The notes: generated by a model not told the origin, from the sequence alone. Numbered from the stretch's first letter, positions 52,976 to 62,900 are shown. The stretch: DNA of 64,000 bases from an uncultured Clostridium sp. (GCA_900553945.1 USFR01000007.1:1-64000); one strand, 5' to 3'. Numbers and translations: made by a program.

Positions 52976-55215
52976 GAAATTTTATTTACATAATTTCCCT
53001 TACTATTTATTTTAATATTAACTTCTCCCTCTAAATCAGTTCTATAAATGCATATATTTCTTTTTTTAAACCTATTTATTACGCCATCTGAAGGATGTCC
53101 GAACTTATTATTTCGTCCCACTCCTATTAGCACTACACTTGGATTAACATTATCTACAAACTCTTGTGTTGAGGATGTTTTTGAACCATGGTGAGCTGCT
53201 TTTAAAATATCTGCCTTTAATCTATATCCATATTTTTTTACTAAGTCTTTCTCAGCTTCTGCCTCAATATCCCCTGTAAATAATATGCTTGTATTTCCAT
53301 AAATTAATTTAGCTACAATTGAATTATTGTTTAGAGGGTTATCTTCTATTTTCATTTTTTCTGTTGGCCATAATATATCGATATAAATGTTTTTTTCTAT
53401 TTGAATTTTATCTCCTGCTTTTACTACTATTGTTTTAATATTTCTTTTTTCAGCAATTTCGAGAAATTTTTGAAAGTTTGAACTATCTTCTTTTTGCTGT
53501 GATATTATGACTTGCTTGACTTTTAATTTTTCTAAAACTTTCAATGTTCCGCCAACGTGATCAGTATCAAAATGTGAAATCATTAAATAGTCTATTTGGT
53601 TAATTTTCTTATTTAATAAATACGGTATTAACACATTTTCACCTATATCATAATTTTCATTTCCACCGCCATCAATTAGTATCTTTTTATTTTTAGGAGT
53701 AACTATTAGTGTACTATCTCCTTGTCCTACATCTATCAAATTTATTTCAAATTTTCTAAATAATATAGAATACGAAGATTGTATTAATTGACTAATGATT
53801 AAAATTACTATAAAGCTGGTTAATATTTTGTTTACGATTTTTCTTTTAGGCTTAAATAGAAATTTAATAATAATCGTATAATATAAAATAATTTGAATTA
53901 TATTTGGAACTTTTAAATAGATTGTTAAAAAATTAATTGATGATAAAAAATCAAATATTGATATAAAAATCTCAATAGGTATTTTTAAAAATTTTAAAAT
54001 AAAATTTGGAATAATTATACTAAAAATCCCTATTACTTCTATTACAAATATAAAAGGTGAAATTATTATTCCCATTATAAACATTGATAATGAAATCTTT
54101 TTGAAAAGACATATTACTATTGGTGCTATTAAAATATTTGCGGATATTGTTAATATCAAACTGTCTGAAATTGATTGAATTATCTTGTTTTTACTTACTT
54201 CTTTTCTTAATTTTTTGTACACATATACAATACTTATTGTTGCTGTAAATGAGAGCAAAAATCCTGTATCAACTAAGTAATAAGGACTTATTATTAATAT
54301 TATAAAACTTGATATTGAAATGTTTACTAAAAAGTTATCCTTTTCTAATAAAATTAATGCTGTCTGATGCATAATCGCCATTATTATTGCTCTTGTAGCT
54401 GATGGCGTAAATTCTATTATTAGTCCATAAATTACTAATGCAATAATTGTGGTTATCTTTCGAATTTTGTATGAGTTTATTGTTTTATTTACGATGTATG
54501 TAATTATTAAAATTATGCAGTTGATGTGCATGCCTGAAATTGCTAGTAAATGTGAAATTCCACCACTTTGAAAATTCTCTTTTATTTGCTTATCTAGTTC
54601 TGATTTATCTCCTAAAATAATTGTTATAAAATAATTTGCTGTTTTCTCTTCAAAATTTTGTTTAAATTTTTCCTTTATTTTTGAAGAAATTCTAATTTTG
54701 TTTTTAGTTTTCTGCTTTAGAGTAATTGTATTTGCTTTGATTTTTCCATATATATTATCTTTTTTGAGATAAGTTTCATAATTAAATACTCCTTTATTTT
54801 TGTATGAACTTATTTTTTCATACTCACCTTGAATTTGTAGCATATCTCCTTTTTGATATTGAGTATTTTTTGTGTCTGTCATTTTTAACTTTGTTTTTTC
54901 TATACTTGGATGATTCTCACATTTTACTATTTTAATTACGTACTCTGTATAATTTTCTTTTTGTATAGTATCTGTTTCCAGTTCCACAATCGCTTGTATG
55001 TTCTCAATATTTTCATATGCTTTTTTAAATTTATTTTCTTTTTGAATAACGATTATTCCTGATATAATTTGTGCAATTAAAAATATAATAAAAATCTTTT
55101 TATTTATTAATAATTTTACATATCGTTTTGTTTTTCTTGTATTTGAGATTACTATGTATATTAATATTTCTACACATAAAAATAGAGCTATACCCTTGTT
55201 TATGTATAGCCCCAT
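52972..55215 (-). CDS. comEC: ComEC/Rec2-family DNA-uptake channel
   Basis: The 747-residue protein should carry single-stranded DNA across the membrane in natural transformation. It has an N-terminal helix pair and OB-like domain (to about 180), a polytopic Competence domain (SGGISHLLAISGMHINCIIL, then LVNISISSFIILIISPYYLV), and a C-terminal metallo-beta-lactamase domain (INLIDVGQGDSTLIVTPKNK, and MISHFDTDHVGGTLKVLEKL near 550; ILKAAHHGSKTSSTQEFVDN). All three parts are intact. It lies 69 bp after the NlpC/P60 gene. It would fit with the pilus operon as a competence pair, but no other com gene is in the window. Confidence 0.93.
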   Translation of the reverse strand: MGLYINKGIALFLCVEILIYIVISNTRKTKRYVKLLINKKIFIIFLIAQIISGIIVIQKENKFKKAYENIENIQAIVELETDTIQKENYTEYVIKIVKCENHPSIEKTKLKMTDTKNTQYQKGDMLQIQGEYEKISSYKNKGVFNYETYLKKDNIYGKIKANTITLKQKTKNKIRISSKIKEKFKQNFEEKTANYFITIILGDKSELDKQIKENFQSGGISHLLAISGMHINCIILIITYIVNKTINSYKIRKITTIIALVIYGLIIEFTPSATRAIIMAIMHQTALILLEKDNFLVNISISSFIILIISPYYLVDTGFLLSFTATISIVYVYKKLRKEVSKNKIIQSISDSLILTISANILIAPIVICLFKKISLSMFIMGIIISPFIFVIEVIGIFSIIIPNFILKFLKIPIEIFISIFDFLSSINFLTIYLKVPNIIQIILYYTIIIKFLFKPKRKIVNKILTSFIVILIISQLIQSSYSILFRKFEINLIDVGQGDSTLIVTPKNKKILIDGGGNENYDIGENVLIPYLLNKKINQIDYLMISHFDTDHVGGTLKVLEKLKVKQVIISQQKEDSSNFQKFLEIAEKRNIKTIVVKAGDKIQIEKNIYIDILWPTEKMKIEDNPLNNNSIVAKLIYGNTSILFTGDIEAEAEKDLVKKYGYRLKADILKAAHHGSKTSSTQEFVDNVNPSVVLIGVGRNNKFGHPSDGVINRFKKRNICIYRTDLEGEVNIKINSKGNYVNKIS

Positions 55216-55284
55216 TAATATTCCTAGTATATACCCAAAATTTACTACTAGTAATATATTTATTTAATTCACCTCATTTGAATT

Positions 55285-56616
55285 TTATAATCTTCTTGCT
55301 CCTGCATAATTATCTGCATAATATCCTGATTCTATTGAATCATATACAACTCCTCTATTTGAGTTTGCTGCGTGTATAAACTTACCATTACCTACGTATA
55401 TTCCAACATGACCTATTGAAGAACTTCCGTAATAATGGAATAATAGTAAATCTCCTGGTTGTAATTCTGATTTGTTTACTGCTGTACCTTGTATAGCTTG
55501 TGTATATGAAGTTCTTGAAAGTGTAATTCCACATTTTCCATATACATATTGTGTAAATCCTGAACAATCAAATCCTGATGGAGAACTTCCTCCAGAAACA
55601 TATTTACTTCCTGCATAGCTTTCTGCAACTTGAACTACACTGTTGCTTGATGCTGATGTTGTAGTTGTTGTAGTTGCACTTCTTGGCTCTTCTTGACTTC
55701 TTGATGAAGTTGTTGCAGGTGGTTCACCTTCTGTTACTAATGATTTTGATATATATCCATCTTTTCCATTATAAGATACTTTGTACCATCCGTTTTCTTC
55801 ACCTGTAATTGTTATTTTTGTATTTTTAGGTAACTTTCCTAATGATTGTGATGAAGTTGATGGACCTGATCTAAAATGTGCTGATGCATTAGAAGAAATA
55901 TATGCTGCTTTATTAACAGCAGGTTGTGTCGTTTGTTCTGGTTGTTGTTGCTGTTGTTGTTCATTTTTCTTCTCTTCAGTCGTTTTTTCTGGCTGTTGCT
56001 CAGTCGTTTTGTTGGTTTCTATACTAACCTCTTTCATTAAAAATGTTTTTGGTATCCATGCTTCTTTTTGATTTATTTCTATTTTTGCCCAATTTGCCAT
56101 TGTTGTTATCAATTTTATTTCTTGGTCTTTATTTACTTTTTCTATTTTAGTAGATGTAAAATTAGGAAGTAAATATACTAATGTTTCTTTATTAACTACA
56201 TTTCCTAATTCCATTGCTTTATCATTAGTTGTTTCTGTAGGAGTTTCTGATGGTGTTGTTTCTGGTGTTGTTGTTTCTGGTGTTGTTGATACCTCAGGTG
56301 ATTGAGTTGCATCAGAAGTATTTTCATTACTTTTATCTGATGTTGTAACCTCACCATCTGGTGTTAGATAATCTTTATAAATATATCCTGTTTTATTTTT
56401 AAAGCTAACTTTATACCAGTCGCCTTCTAATCCAACTATATCAACCTTCTCTCCAGCATTTCCTATTTCAATTATCTTTGAATCTGTTGTTGCTTCTGCT
56501 CTTATTCTTATTGTTTCTGCTGTTATTTTTCCTGTAACTCCTAAAGAATATTTTATATTTGTTAAAATAAACAATATTACAGCTAGTGCTATTGCTACTT
56601 TTTTTAGTTTATTCAT
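55285..56616 (-). CDS. Secreted NlpC/P60 peptidoglycan endopeptidase with SH3 repeats
   Basis: The 443-residue protein has a signal peptide, three SH3-like domains (ITAETIRIRAEATTDSKIIE near 30-95; NKETLVYLLPNFTSTKIEKV near 140-190; SSNASAHFRSGPSTSSQSLG near 240-300) separated by Thr/Pro/Gln-rich linkers including a run of seven Gln, and a C-terminal NlpC/P60 domain. The catalytic Cys is in SGFDCSGFTQYVYGKCGITL near 348 and the His in GHVGIYVGNGKFIHAA near 403. It should cut stem peptides of the wall. It lies between aspS and comEC. Confidence 0.93.
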   Translation of the reverse strand: MNKLKKVAIALAVILFILTNIKYSLGVTGKITAETIRIRAEATTDSKIIEIGNAGEKVDIVGLEGDWYKVSFKNKTGYIYKDYLTPDGEVTTSDKSNENTSDATQSPEVSTTPETTTPETTPSETPTETTNDKAMELGNVVNKETLVYLLPNFTSTKIEKVNKDQEIKLITTMANWAKIEINQKEAWIPKTFLMKEVSIETNKTTEQQPEKTTEEKKNEQQQQQQPEQTTQPAVNKAAYISSNASAHFRSGPSTSSQSLGKLPKNTKITITGEENGWYKVSYNGKDGYISKSLVTEGEPPATTSSRSQEEPRSATTTTTTSASSNSVVQVAESYAGSKYVSGGSSPSGFDCSGFTQYVYGKCGITLSRTSYTQAIQGTAVNKSELQPGDLLLFHYYGSSSIGHVGIYVGNGKFIHAANSNRGVVYDSIESGYYADNYAGARRL

Positions 56617-56685
56617 TGAAAAAAGACCTCTCTATCTTATATTTTCGCTTATAGTATATATGCTTTGCTTGATGTTGTCAATAAA

Positions 56686-58461
56686 TTAGTCTTCTTTTTC
56701 GTCTAAGTCTAATTTTATATGAACATCTTTTAATTGTTGTTCTGATACTTTAGATGGTGCTCTCATTAATACATCTCTTGCTTTTTTGTTTTTAGGGAAT
56801 GCAACGACTTCCCTAATGTTGTCTTCCTTCGCTAAAAGCATTACTATTCTATCAACACCTGGTGCAGCACCAGCATGTGGTGGTGTACCATAACTAAATG
56901 CATTATATAAAGCTCCAAATTTTCCTTTTACATCTTCTTCAGTATATCCAGCAATCTCGAATGCTTTTATCATTATTTCTTGATCATGATTTCTTACGGC
57001 TCCTGATGCAAGTTCATATCCGTTACCAACTAGGTCATATTGATATGCATAAATATCAAGTGGATCTTTATTTTCTAAGCTTTCCATTCCTCCTTGTGGC
57101 ATTGAGAATGGGTTGTGATTAAAGTCTATTGTTCCTTCGTCTGATAATTCATACATTGGGAAATCTACTATCCAGCAGAATTTGTATATATTTTTTTCTA
57201 TTAAGTCTAATCTTTTTCCTAATTCAATTCTTACTCCACCAGCTATTTTTTGAGCTTTTTCAAATTCATCAGCTATGAAGAATATTGCATCACCCTTTGT
57301 AATTTCAGCAATTTCTTCTAATGCATTTTTATTTTCTGGTGTTATGAATTTAGAGATTCCACCTGTTAGTTCTCCATTTTCATCAACTTTTGTCCAAGCT
57401 AATCCTTTAGCATCTAATTCTGATACTGCAAATTCAGACATTTGATCAAAGAATTTTCTTGGCTTATCTGCCATGTTGTGTGTTACAATCGCTTTAATTG
57501 TTTTCCCTTTAAATGCATTAAATTCAGTGTTTTCAAATACTTTTGTAACATCTATTATTATCAATGGATTTCTTAAATCTGGTTTATCAGTACCATATTT
57601 CTCCATAGCTTCTTTGTATGGTATTCTTTCAAATGGTGCTTCTGATATTTTCCAATCACTATTTTTCTTGAACACATTTGAAATAACTTCTTCTCCAACT
57701 GCTAATACATCATCTTGTGTTGCGAAGCTCATTTCAAAGTCTAATTGATAAAATTCTCCTGGTGATCTATCAGCTCTTGGATCTTCATCTCTAAAGCATG
57801 GAGCTATTTGATAATATTTATTAAATCCAGATATCATAAGCAATTGTTTAAATTGTTGTGGTGCTTGTGGTAATGCGTAAAATTCACCTGGATGTAATCT
57901 ACTTGGTACTAAGAAGTCTCTAGCTCCCTCTGGTGAAGAGTTTGCTAAAATTGGTGTTTGGATTTCTGTGAATCCTAATCTATCCATTTCATCTCTCATT
58001 GTTTTTAATATTTTAGATCTAAGTAAAATATTTTTATGAATTTTATCGTTTCTTAAATCTAAAAATCTATACTCTAATCTTAAATCTTCTCTTACTTCTT
58101 GTGCTTCTTTTTGATTTATTTCAAAAGGAAGAACTGCTCTACATTTTCCAAGAATAATGATTTTTTCTGCAACAATTTCTATATCTCCAGTTTCTATCTC
58201 TTTATTTTTATTAGATCTTTCAGCAACTTTACCTGTTACAGTTATTGCACATTCTGTTTTTAAATCAACTATTTGTGATTTTAAATTTTCATCATCAGAA
58301 ATTATTATTTGTGTAATTCCAAATTCATCTCTTAAATCAACAAATGTCATTTTTCCTAAATTTCTTATTTTTTGTACCCATCCAGCAAGTCGTACTTCTT
58401 TTCCAACATCTTCTAATCGTAATTCATTACAATAATGTGTTCTATATTCGTTTGCTCTCAT
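56686..58461 (-). CDS. aspS: Aspartyl-tRNA synthetase
   Basis: The 591-residue class II enzyme charges tRNA-Asp. It has the N-terminal OB anticodon domain (VRLAGWVQKIRNLGKMTFVD), motif 2 (QIAPCFRDEDPRADRSPGEF, with QLDFEMSF), the bacterial GAD insertion, and motif 3 (GAAPGVDRIVMLLAKEDNIR). Length is that of bacterial AspRS. It has its own promoter 38 bp upstream and is followed by the NlpC/P60 and comEC genes. I see no T-box leader. Whether it is discriminating or also makes Asp-tRNA-Asn cannot be told here. Confidence 0.97.
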   Translation of the reverse strand: MRANEYRTHYCNELRLEDVGKEVRLAGWVQKIRNLGKMTFVDLRDEFGITQIIISDDENLKSQIVDLKTECAITVTGKVAERSNKNKEIETGDIEIVAEKIIILGKCRAVLPFEINQKEAQEVREDLRLEYRFLDLRNDKIHKNILLRSKILKTMRDEMDRLGFTEIQTPILANSSPEGARDFLVPSRLHPGEFYALPQAPQQFKQLLMISGFNKYYQIAPCFRDEDPRADRSPGEFYQLDFEMSFATQDDVLAVGEEVISNVFKKNSDWKISEAPFERIPYKEAMEKYGTDKPDLRNPLIIIDVTKVFENTEFNAFKGKTIKAIVTHNMADKPRKFFDQMSEFAVSELDAKGLAWTKVDENGELTGGISKFITPENKNALEEIAEITKGDAIFFIADEFEKAQKIAGGVRIELGKRLDLIEKNIYKFCWIVDFPMYELSDEGTIDFNHNPFSMPQGGMESLENKDPLDIYAYQYDLVGNGYELASGAVRNHDQEIMIKAFEIAGYTEEDVKGKFGALYNAFSYGTPPHAGAAPGVDRIVMLLAKEDNIREVVAFPKNKKARDVLMRAPSKVSEQQLKDVHIKLDLDEKED

Positions 58462-58498
58462 ACTATTCCTCTTTTCCGTTAAATAAATTTGTGTACAA

Positions 58499-58527
58499 AT
58501 TATATAACTTTTTTCTTAATATTTCAA
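58499..58527 (-). promoter_or_regulatory. Promoter of aspS
   Basis: On the minus strand, TTGAAA (58527-58522), a 17-bp spacer and TATAAT (58504-58499) lie about 38 bp before the aspS start. Confidence 0.78.
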
Positions 58528-58611
58528 TACTTTTCGATATCTTGGTATAACAAATGTTACATTGCTCTTTATAATAGGAATTTCAAAAAACTTTTCTATT
58601 ATATAAAAAGA

Positions 58612-58631
58612 GGTGCGAGATTTCTCGCACC
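58612..58631 (-). terminator. Terminator of the 58671 gene
   Basis: GGTGCGAGA pairs with TCTCGCACC around a 2-nt loop; the minus strand continues TCTTTTTATAT. It separates the 58671 gene from the aspS promoter. Confidence 0.85.
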
Positions 58632-58670
58632 CTTTTCTTGCTTTGACAAAATTCTACATTTGCAACTAGA

Positions 58671-59012
58671 TTAATACGAATACGGATAAGGCATCTGTTT
58701 CATTATCTGATCCATCTGATTACAAATCCGTTGAACTTCCTTATCATACTTCTCAGTAATCTTATTAAGTCCAGCTAAATCATGCTTATTGCACGCTTCT
58801 ATGATTTCATCATAAAGCCCTAATTCTTTAATCTGATGACTTAATTTTTTCAGCCGCTCTACTCCTTCTTCGTAAGTCATTTGGGGACTTTCAATCGCAA
58901 CTGTTTTGCCGTCATCGTCAACCACCTGATCTTCAACAACAACTGTTTGATGTCTGTTACCCACCAAACTCTTAAAACAAGTTTCGAAGTCCACATCACT
59001 TTTTCTTGCCAT
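58671..59012 (-). CDS. Unknown helical protein with atypical codon use
   Basis: I start at ATG 59012, after GGAGGTG, giving 113 residues. The protein is soluble and mainly helical (EEGVERLKKLSHQIKELGLY, DEIIEACNKHDLAGLNKITE), ending in MKQMPYPYSY. No family is recognised. Codons are richer in G and C (GTC, GAC, CGG, ATC) than in aspS and pyrG, as for the three other single-gene units in this window. It has a consensus promoter and a strong terminator. Confidence 0.72.
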   Translation of the reverse strand: MARKSDVDFETCFKSLVGNRHQTVVVEDQVVDDDGKTVAIESPQMTYEEGVERLKKLSHQIKELGLYDEIIEACNKHDLAGLNKITEKYDKEVQRICNQMDQIMKQMPYPYSY

Positions 59013-59053
59013 AAAGCACCTCCATGAAAATAACAACAACTTGCTACTCCATA

Positions 59054-59082
59054 AGTATACAGCTTTTGTTTATTTATGTCAA
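59054..59082 (-). promoter_or_regulatory. Strong sigma-A promoter of the 58671 gene
   Basis: On the minus strand, a perfect TTGACA (59082-59077), a 17-bp spacer and TATACT (59059-59054). Confidence 0.8.
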
Positions 59083-59086
59083 CTTG

Positions 59087-59638
59087 TTACTTTATTGGCA
59101 TATTTATTAATTTATCTAAATATCCGTCTGCAATCTTTTTTAGTTTTTCAAATTCTTCTGGTTTATGATATTTATTAACAATTTTGTCAGCTGTTTTTCT
59201 TATCACTTGATAATCTGTTTGGTCAATTTCTCCCATTTTAAAAGCTTCTTCTAACTCATTTTCATCTAAAAATATAACATCATTTTCTTTAGTTAAAACA
59301 ATGTCTAAATACCAATCATCTGTATATGGCACTCTAGCTTTATAATTTATCTTTTTTGCAATATCAAAATAAAATTCTATTAATTCTGATTTTACATTAA
59401 ACATGGCAATTATTGCATAATTCTCATTGCGGGGATAAAGTGTTATCCATCTATATCCCATGTCTAATATAACTTCTTCTTTTCCATTATCTCTTGGAAC
59501 CCTCCATTTATTTAAAACTTTTTTTATGTATGACATACATACTGCACCAAAGAATTGGTCATTAGGTGTTTCCAGTTTTACGAAATCACTATCTATTATG
59601 TCTTTTACCTTTGATAAATCTCCATATTTCTTTTTCAT
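59087..59638 (-). CDS. DUF402-family protein
   Basis: The 183-residue protein resembles the DUF402/FomD-like barrel family, some members of which hydrolyse nucleoside di- or triphosphates or similar anhydrides. Supporting stretches are MGYRWITLYPRNENYAIIAM, LIEFYFDIAKKINYKARVPY and YTDDWYLDIVLTKENDVIFL; the paired Asp in DDWYLDI fit the metal site of this family. GGAGGAG precedes the ATG. It lies downstream of pyrG (its start is 90 bp past the pyrG stop). Activity is not known. Confidence 0.8.
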   Translation of the reverse strand: MKKKYGDLSKVKDIIDSDFVKLETPNDQFFGAVCMSYIKKVLNKWRVPRDNGKEEVILDMGYRWITLYPRNENYAIIAMFNVKSELIEFYFDIAKKINYKARVPYTDDWYLDIVLTKENDVIFLDENELEEAFKMGEIDQTDYQVIRKTADKIVNKYHKPEEFEKLKKIADGYLDKLINMPIK

Positions 59639-59728
59639 GTATTCTCCTCCGTTTACTATTATGAAATATTTATACCTTTTCGTACAATATGTTTATTATA
59701 CATAAATTTTTAAAAACCTTCAAATATT

Positions 59729-61333
59729 TTATTTTTTATTTTTTATTTCTTTAGCATTTTTTATTAAACCAACAAACAAAGGGCCTGGTCTGTCTGGTCT
59801 TGATTGAAATTCTGGATGAAATTGACCTGCTATGAAATATGGATGATCTTTTAATTCGACAATTTCAACTAGTTTACCATCTGGTGATGTTCCTGAACAA
59901 ATTAATCCTTTTTCCTCTAACATCTTTTTATACTCATTGTTATACTCATATCTATGTCTATGCCTCTCAGAAATTTTTTTAGTACTATATACCTTTTCAG
60001 CTAGTGTATTTTCTTTTATAACACATGGATATGCTCCAAGTCTCATTGTTCCACCTTTTTTAGTTACACTTTTTTGTTCTTCCATTATATGTATTACTGG
60101 ATTTTTTGTTCCATTGTTAAATTCTGCTGAATCTGCATCTTTTAATCCTAGTACATTTCTTGCAAATTCAACTACTGCCATTTGCATTCCTAAACAGATT
60201 CCTAAGAATGGAACTTTATTTTCTCTTGCATATTTTATTGCAGCAATTTTTCCTTCTATTCCTCTATTTCCAAATCCTCCTGGAACTAATATTCCGTCAT
60301 AGGCTTTTAAAATTTCTTTAGCAGTTTCTTCTGTTACATTTTCGGAATCTATAAATCCTATCTCCACATTAACTTTGTTTGCATATCCACCATGTCTTAA
60401 ACTTTCTACAACTGAAATATATGAATCTTCTAATTTCATATATTTACCTACTAATGCAATTTTCACAGTTTCTGTACATTCTGATATTTTTTTATTAAGC
60501 TCTATCCAATTTTCATTATTACATTCTTTTTCTAGTCCAAGCTTTTTGCAAACCGCTTCTGCTAGTCCTTGTTTTTCTAGTAATAAAGGAACTTCATATA
60601 AACTATTTGCAGTTATATTTTCTATAACATTTTCTTTGCGCACATTACAAAATAGTGCTATTTTATCTCTCATTTTTTCCTCAATATGTCCATCTGCTCT
60701 AGCTACTAAAATATCAGGTTTTATTCCAAATGATTGTAATTCTTTTACAGAGTGTTGTGTTGGTTTAGATTTAATTTCTTTTGAACCTGAAATATATGGT
60801 AGCAACGTTACATGTATGTAGCACACATCATTAATATCTTTTTCTAGTCCAACTTGTCTTATTGCTTCTATTAAGGCAAGCCCTTCCATATCTCCTACTG
60901 TGCCTCCTAGCTCAGTAATTACAACGTCTATTCCTTTATTCTCAAATGAATATATTTTATCTTTTATCTCATTTGTAATATGCGGGATTACTTGAATTGT
61001 TTTTCCTAAATATGCACCTTTTCTTTCTTTTTCAATTACATTTGAATAAATTTGCCCCATTGAAACACTAGAATCTTTTGTTAGTGCTTCATCTATAAAT
61101 CTTTCATAATGTCCTAAATCAAGATCTGTTTCTGCTCCATCATCTGTTACAAATACTTCTCCATGTTCATACGGGCTCATTGTTCCAGGATCTACATTTA
61201 TATAAGGATCAAACTTTTGAATTGTTACTTTGTATCCTCTGTTTTTTAGTAATCTTCCCAATGATGCTGCTGTTATTCCTTTTCCTAGTCCAGAAACTAC
61301 TCCGCCTGTTATAAATACATATTTAGTTTTCAT
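59729..61333 (-). CDS. pyrG: CTP synthase
   Basis: The 534-residue enzyme makes CTP from UTP, ATP and glutamine. The N-terminal synthase domain begins KYVFITGGVVSGLGKGITAA with DPYINVDPGTMSPYEHGEVF; the C-terminal glutamine amidotransferase has the nucleophile Cys in PFLGICLGMQMAVVEF near 381 and the His/Glu pair in GQFHPEFQSRP. Length is normal. A hairpin with T tract lies between a candidate promoter and its ribosome site, possibly an attenuator. Upstream is rlmB. Confidence 0.97.
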   Translation of the reverse strand: MKTKYVFITGGVVSGLGKGITAASLGRLLKNRGYKVTIQKFDPYINVDPGTMSPYEHGEVFVTDDGAETDLDLGHYERFIDEALTKDSSVSMGQIYSNVIEKERKGAYLGKTIQVIPHITNEIKDKIYSFENKGIDVVITELGGTVGDMEGLALIEAIRQVGLEKDINDVCYIHVTLLPYISGSKEIKSKPTQHSVKELQSFGIKPDILVARADGHIEEKMRDKIALFCNVRKENVIENITANSLYEVPLLLEKQGLAEAVCKKLGLEKECNNENWIELNKKISECTETVKIALVGKYMKLEDSYISVVESLRHGGYANKVNVEIGFIDSENVTEETAKEILKAYDGILVPGGFGNRGIEGKIAAIKYARENKVPFLGICLGMQMAVVEFARNVLGLKDADSAEFNNGTKNPVIHIMEEQKSVTKKGGTMRLGAYPCVIKENTLAEKVYSTKKISERHRHRYEYNNEYKKMLEEKGLICSGTSPDGKLVEIVELKDHPYFIAGQFHPEFQSRPDRPGPLFVGLIKNAKEIKNKK

Positions 61334-61351
61334 TTTTCCCTCCTTAAAACG

Positions 61352-61395
61352 AAAAAAACAGATTAAAAAAAGGGTTTTTTTTTAATCTGTTTTTC
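61352..61395 (-). terminator. Hairpin in the pyrG leader: attenuator or rlmB terminator
   Basis: AAAACAGATTAAAAAAA pairs with a T-rich partner ending AATCTGTTTT around a short CCC loop; the minus strand then has CGTTTT and the pyrG ribosome site. It lies between the candidate promoter at 61418-61446 and pyrG. Confidence 0.7.
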
Positions 61396-61417
61396 GTCTC
61401 TTCAAATTTATGAAATT

Positions 61418-61446
61418 ATTTTATCATTATCTTTTATTTTATGCAA
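61418..61446 (-). promoter_or_regulatory. Candidate promoter of pyrG
   Basis: On the minus strand, TTGCAT (61446-61441), a 17-bp spacer and TAAAAT (61423-61418) lie upstream of the hairpin and just after the rlmB stop. Confidence 0.5.
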
Positions 61447-61449
61447 GTA

Positions 61450-62280
61450 TTATTTGTTTCTTTGTTTAACAGCTTCATACATTACTATACCAGCTGATAC
61501 AGAAGCGTTTAAAGAAGTAACTTTACCTTTCATAGGAATTTTTACAAGCATATCCGTATTTTCTTTTACAAGTCTGCTCATTCCAAATCCTTCACTTCCT
61601 ATTACAATTGCAATATCTCCTTTTAAATCTTGATTATAGTATAATGTTGTTGCAGAACCATCTGTTCCTATTATCCATAATCCGTTTTCTTTTAATTTTC
61701 TTATTGTATCTGTTATATTATTTACTCTAGCTATTTTCATATGTTCTACAGCTCCTGCTGAAACCTTTGCAACTGTGCTATTTACGGTTACAGTTCTTCT
61801 TTTAGGAATTATTATTCCATGAACTCCAGCTGTTTCAGCTGTTCTTATTATTGAACCTAAATTGTGTGGATCTTCTATTCCATCCAAAATTAAAATAAAT
61901 ACATCTTCATTTTTGCTTTTAGCATATTCTAATATATCTTCAACTTCACAATAATTAAATGGTGGAACTACTGCGATTACTCCTTGGTGATTTTTAGTTT
62001 TTGACATAAAATCAAGTTTTGACTTTTCAACTTCTGTAACAACTACTTTATTTTCCTTTGCAATTGCAATTATCTTGTTTATTGATCCGTGTCTTTCCCC
62101 ACTTTGAACAAATATTTTATTTATATCTCTGTCAGAATCTAATAACTCAAGTACGGCATTTCTTCCTTCGACTATATCGTCATATTCGTTCTCTTCTAAT
62201 TGTTTTTCATTTTTAAAATTTTTATTTGGGTTCTTTTTAAAATTTTTCCTATTTTCATTTTTTCTAAATTCTTGTTTCAT
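61450..62280 (-). CDS. rlmB: 23S rRNA (guanosine-2'-O-)-methyltransferase RlmB-like
   Basis: The 276-residue protein is a SpoU-family (SPOUT) 2'-O-methyltransferase; RlmB modifies a G in 23S rRNA. A basic Asn/Lys-rich head (residues 1-30) precedes the substrate-binding domain (VEGRNAVLELLDSDRDINKI) and the knotted SAM domain: LDGIEDPHNLGSIIRTAETA (motif 1), VIGSEGFGMSRLVKENTD (motif 2), IPMKGKVTSLNASVSAGIVM (motif 3). Length is usual. It follows the 62283 gene by 2 bp. A tRNA target (TrmH-type) cannot be fully excluded. Confidence 0.93.
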   Translation of the reverse strand: MKQEFRKNENRKNFKKNPNKNFKNEKQLEENEYDDIVEGRNAVLELLDSDRDINKIFVQSGERHGSINKIIAIAKENKVVVTEVEKSKLDFMSKTKNHQGVIAVVPPFNYCEVEDILEYAKSKNEDVFILILDGIEDPHNLGSIIRTAETAGVHGIIIPKRRTVTVNSTVAKVSAGAVEHMKIARVNNITDTIRKLKENGLWIIGTDGSATTLYYNQDLKGDIAIVIGSEGFGMSRLVKENTDMLVKIPMKGKVTSLNASVSAGIVMYEAVKQRNK

Positions 62281-62282
62281 TT

Positions 62283-62891
62283 TTATTTCCTTTCATGCTT
62301 TTCTTTAACTGGTCTTAGCATCTCTATTTCTTCAGCTTTACTAGTTACTCTTCCTAAAACATACAATATTATTGGCAAGGCAATCAATACTATTTTTAAA
62401 ATAATATTTCCTGATATCATTGGTATATTTTTTATTATATACCACATTCCACATAAACATATTGGTGCATATATTAGTATATTTTGATTTTTGTAGATAT
62501 AAATGCAGGATAATATTACTAGCACCGTTCCTAGTATTTGAAGTAAAATATCTAACATAAATATTATATTTCCTATAACACTATATCTTAGTACATATGC
62601 CAAGATTCCTAATATTGCTATTAATAATCCTGATTTTGTTGAAGTATCTATTGCTGTTGTTTTTACTGTCATGAAGATTGCAATAAAGAATAATATTCCT
62701 TCTAATATACAGAATTTTTCATATCCTTCTTTGATTTCTACAAACTGTTTAAATCTCATTTTTCCTTCTACTGAAATCATATTATAATTTGTTTCATCAT
62801 CTTCTACAGCGTTTTCTGTTGCCATTACATTTGGCAAAGTTATTAATGTTATTAAACTTAATATTAATACTATTTTCTTTAATATTTTCAT
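62283..62891 (-). CDS. Polytopic membrane protein of unknown function
   Basis: The 202-residue protein starts with a signal-like helix (ILKKIVLILSLITLITLPNV), has a short extracytoplasmic stretch, then five hydrophobic helices from residue 55 to 190 (FCILEGILFFIAIFMTVKTT, GLLIAILGILAYVLRYSVIG and others). No motif or family is recognised. It lies in a tight lepA-this gene-rlmB series (9 and 2 bp gaps), so it is co-transcribed, but the neighbours do not tell its function. Confidence 0.7.
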   Translation of the reverse strand: MKILKKIVLILSLITLITLPNVMATENAVEDDETNYNMISVEGKMRFKQFVEIKEGYEKFCILEGILFFIAIFMTVKTTAIDTSTKSGLLIAILGILAYVLRYSVIGNIIFMLDILLQILGTVLVILSCIYIYKNQNILIYAPICLCGMWYIIKNIPMISGNIILKIVLIALPIILYVLGRVTSKAEEIEMLRPVKEKHERK

Positions 62892-62900
62892 CTTTTGCTC

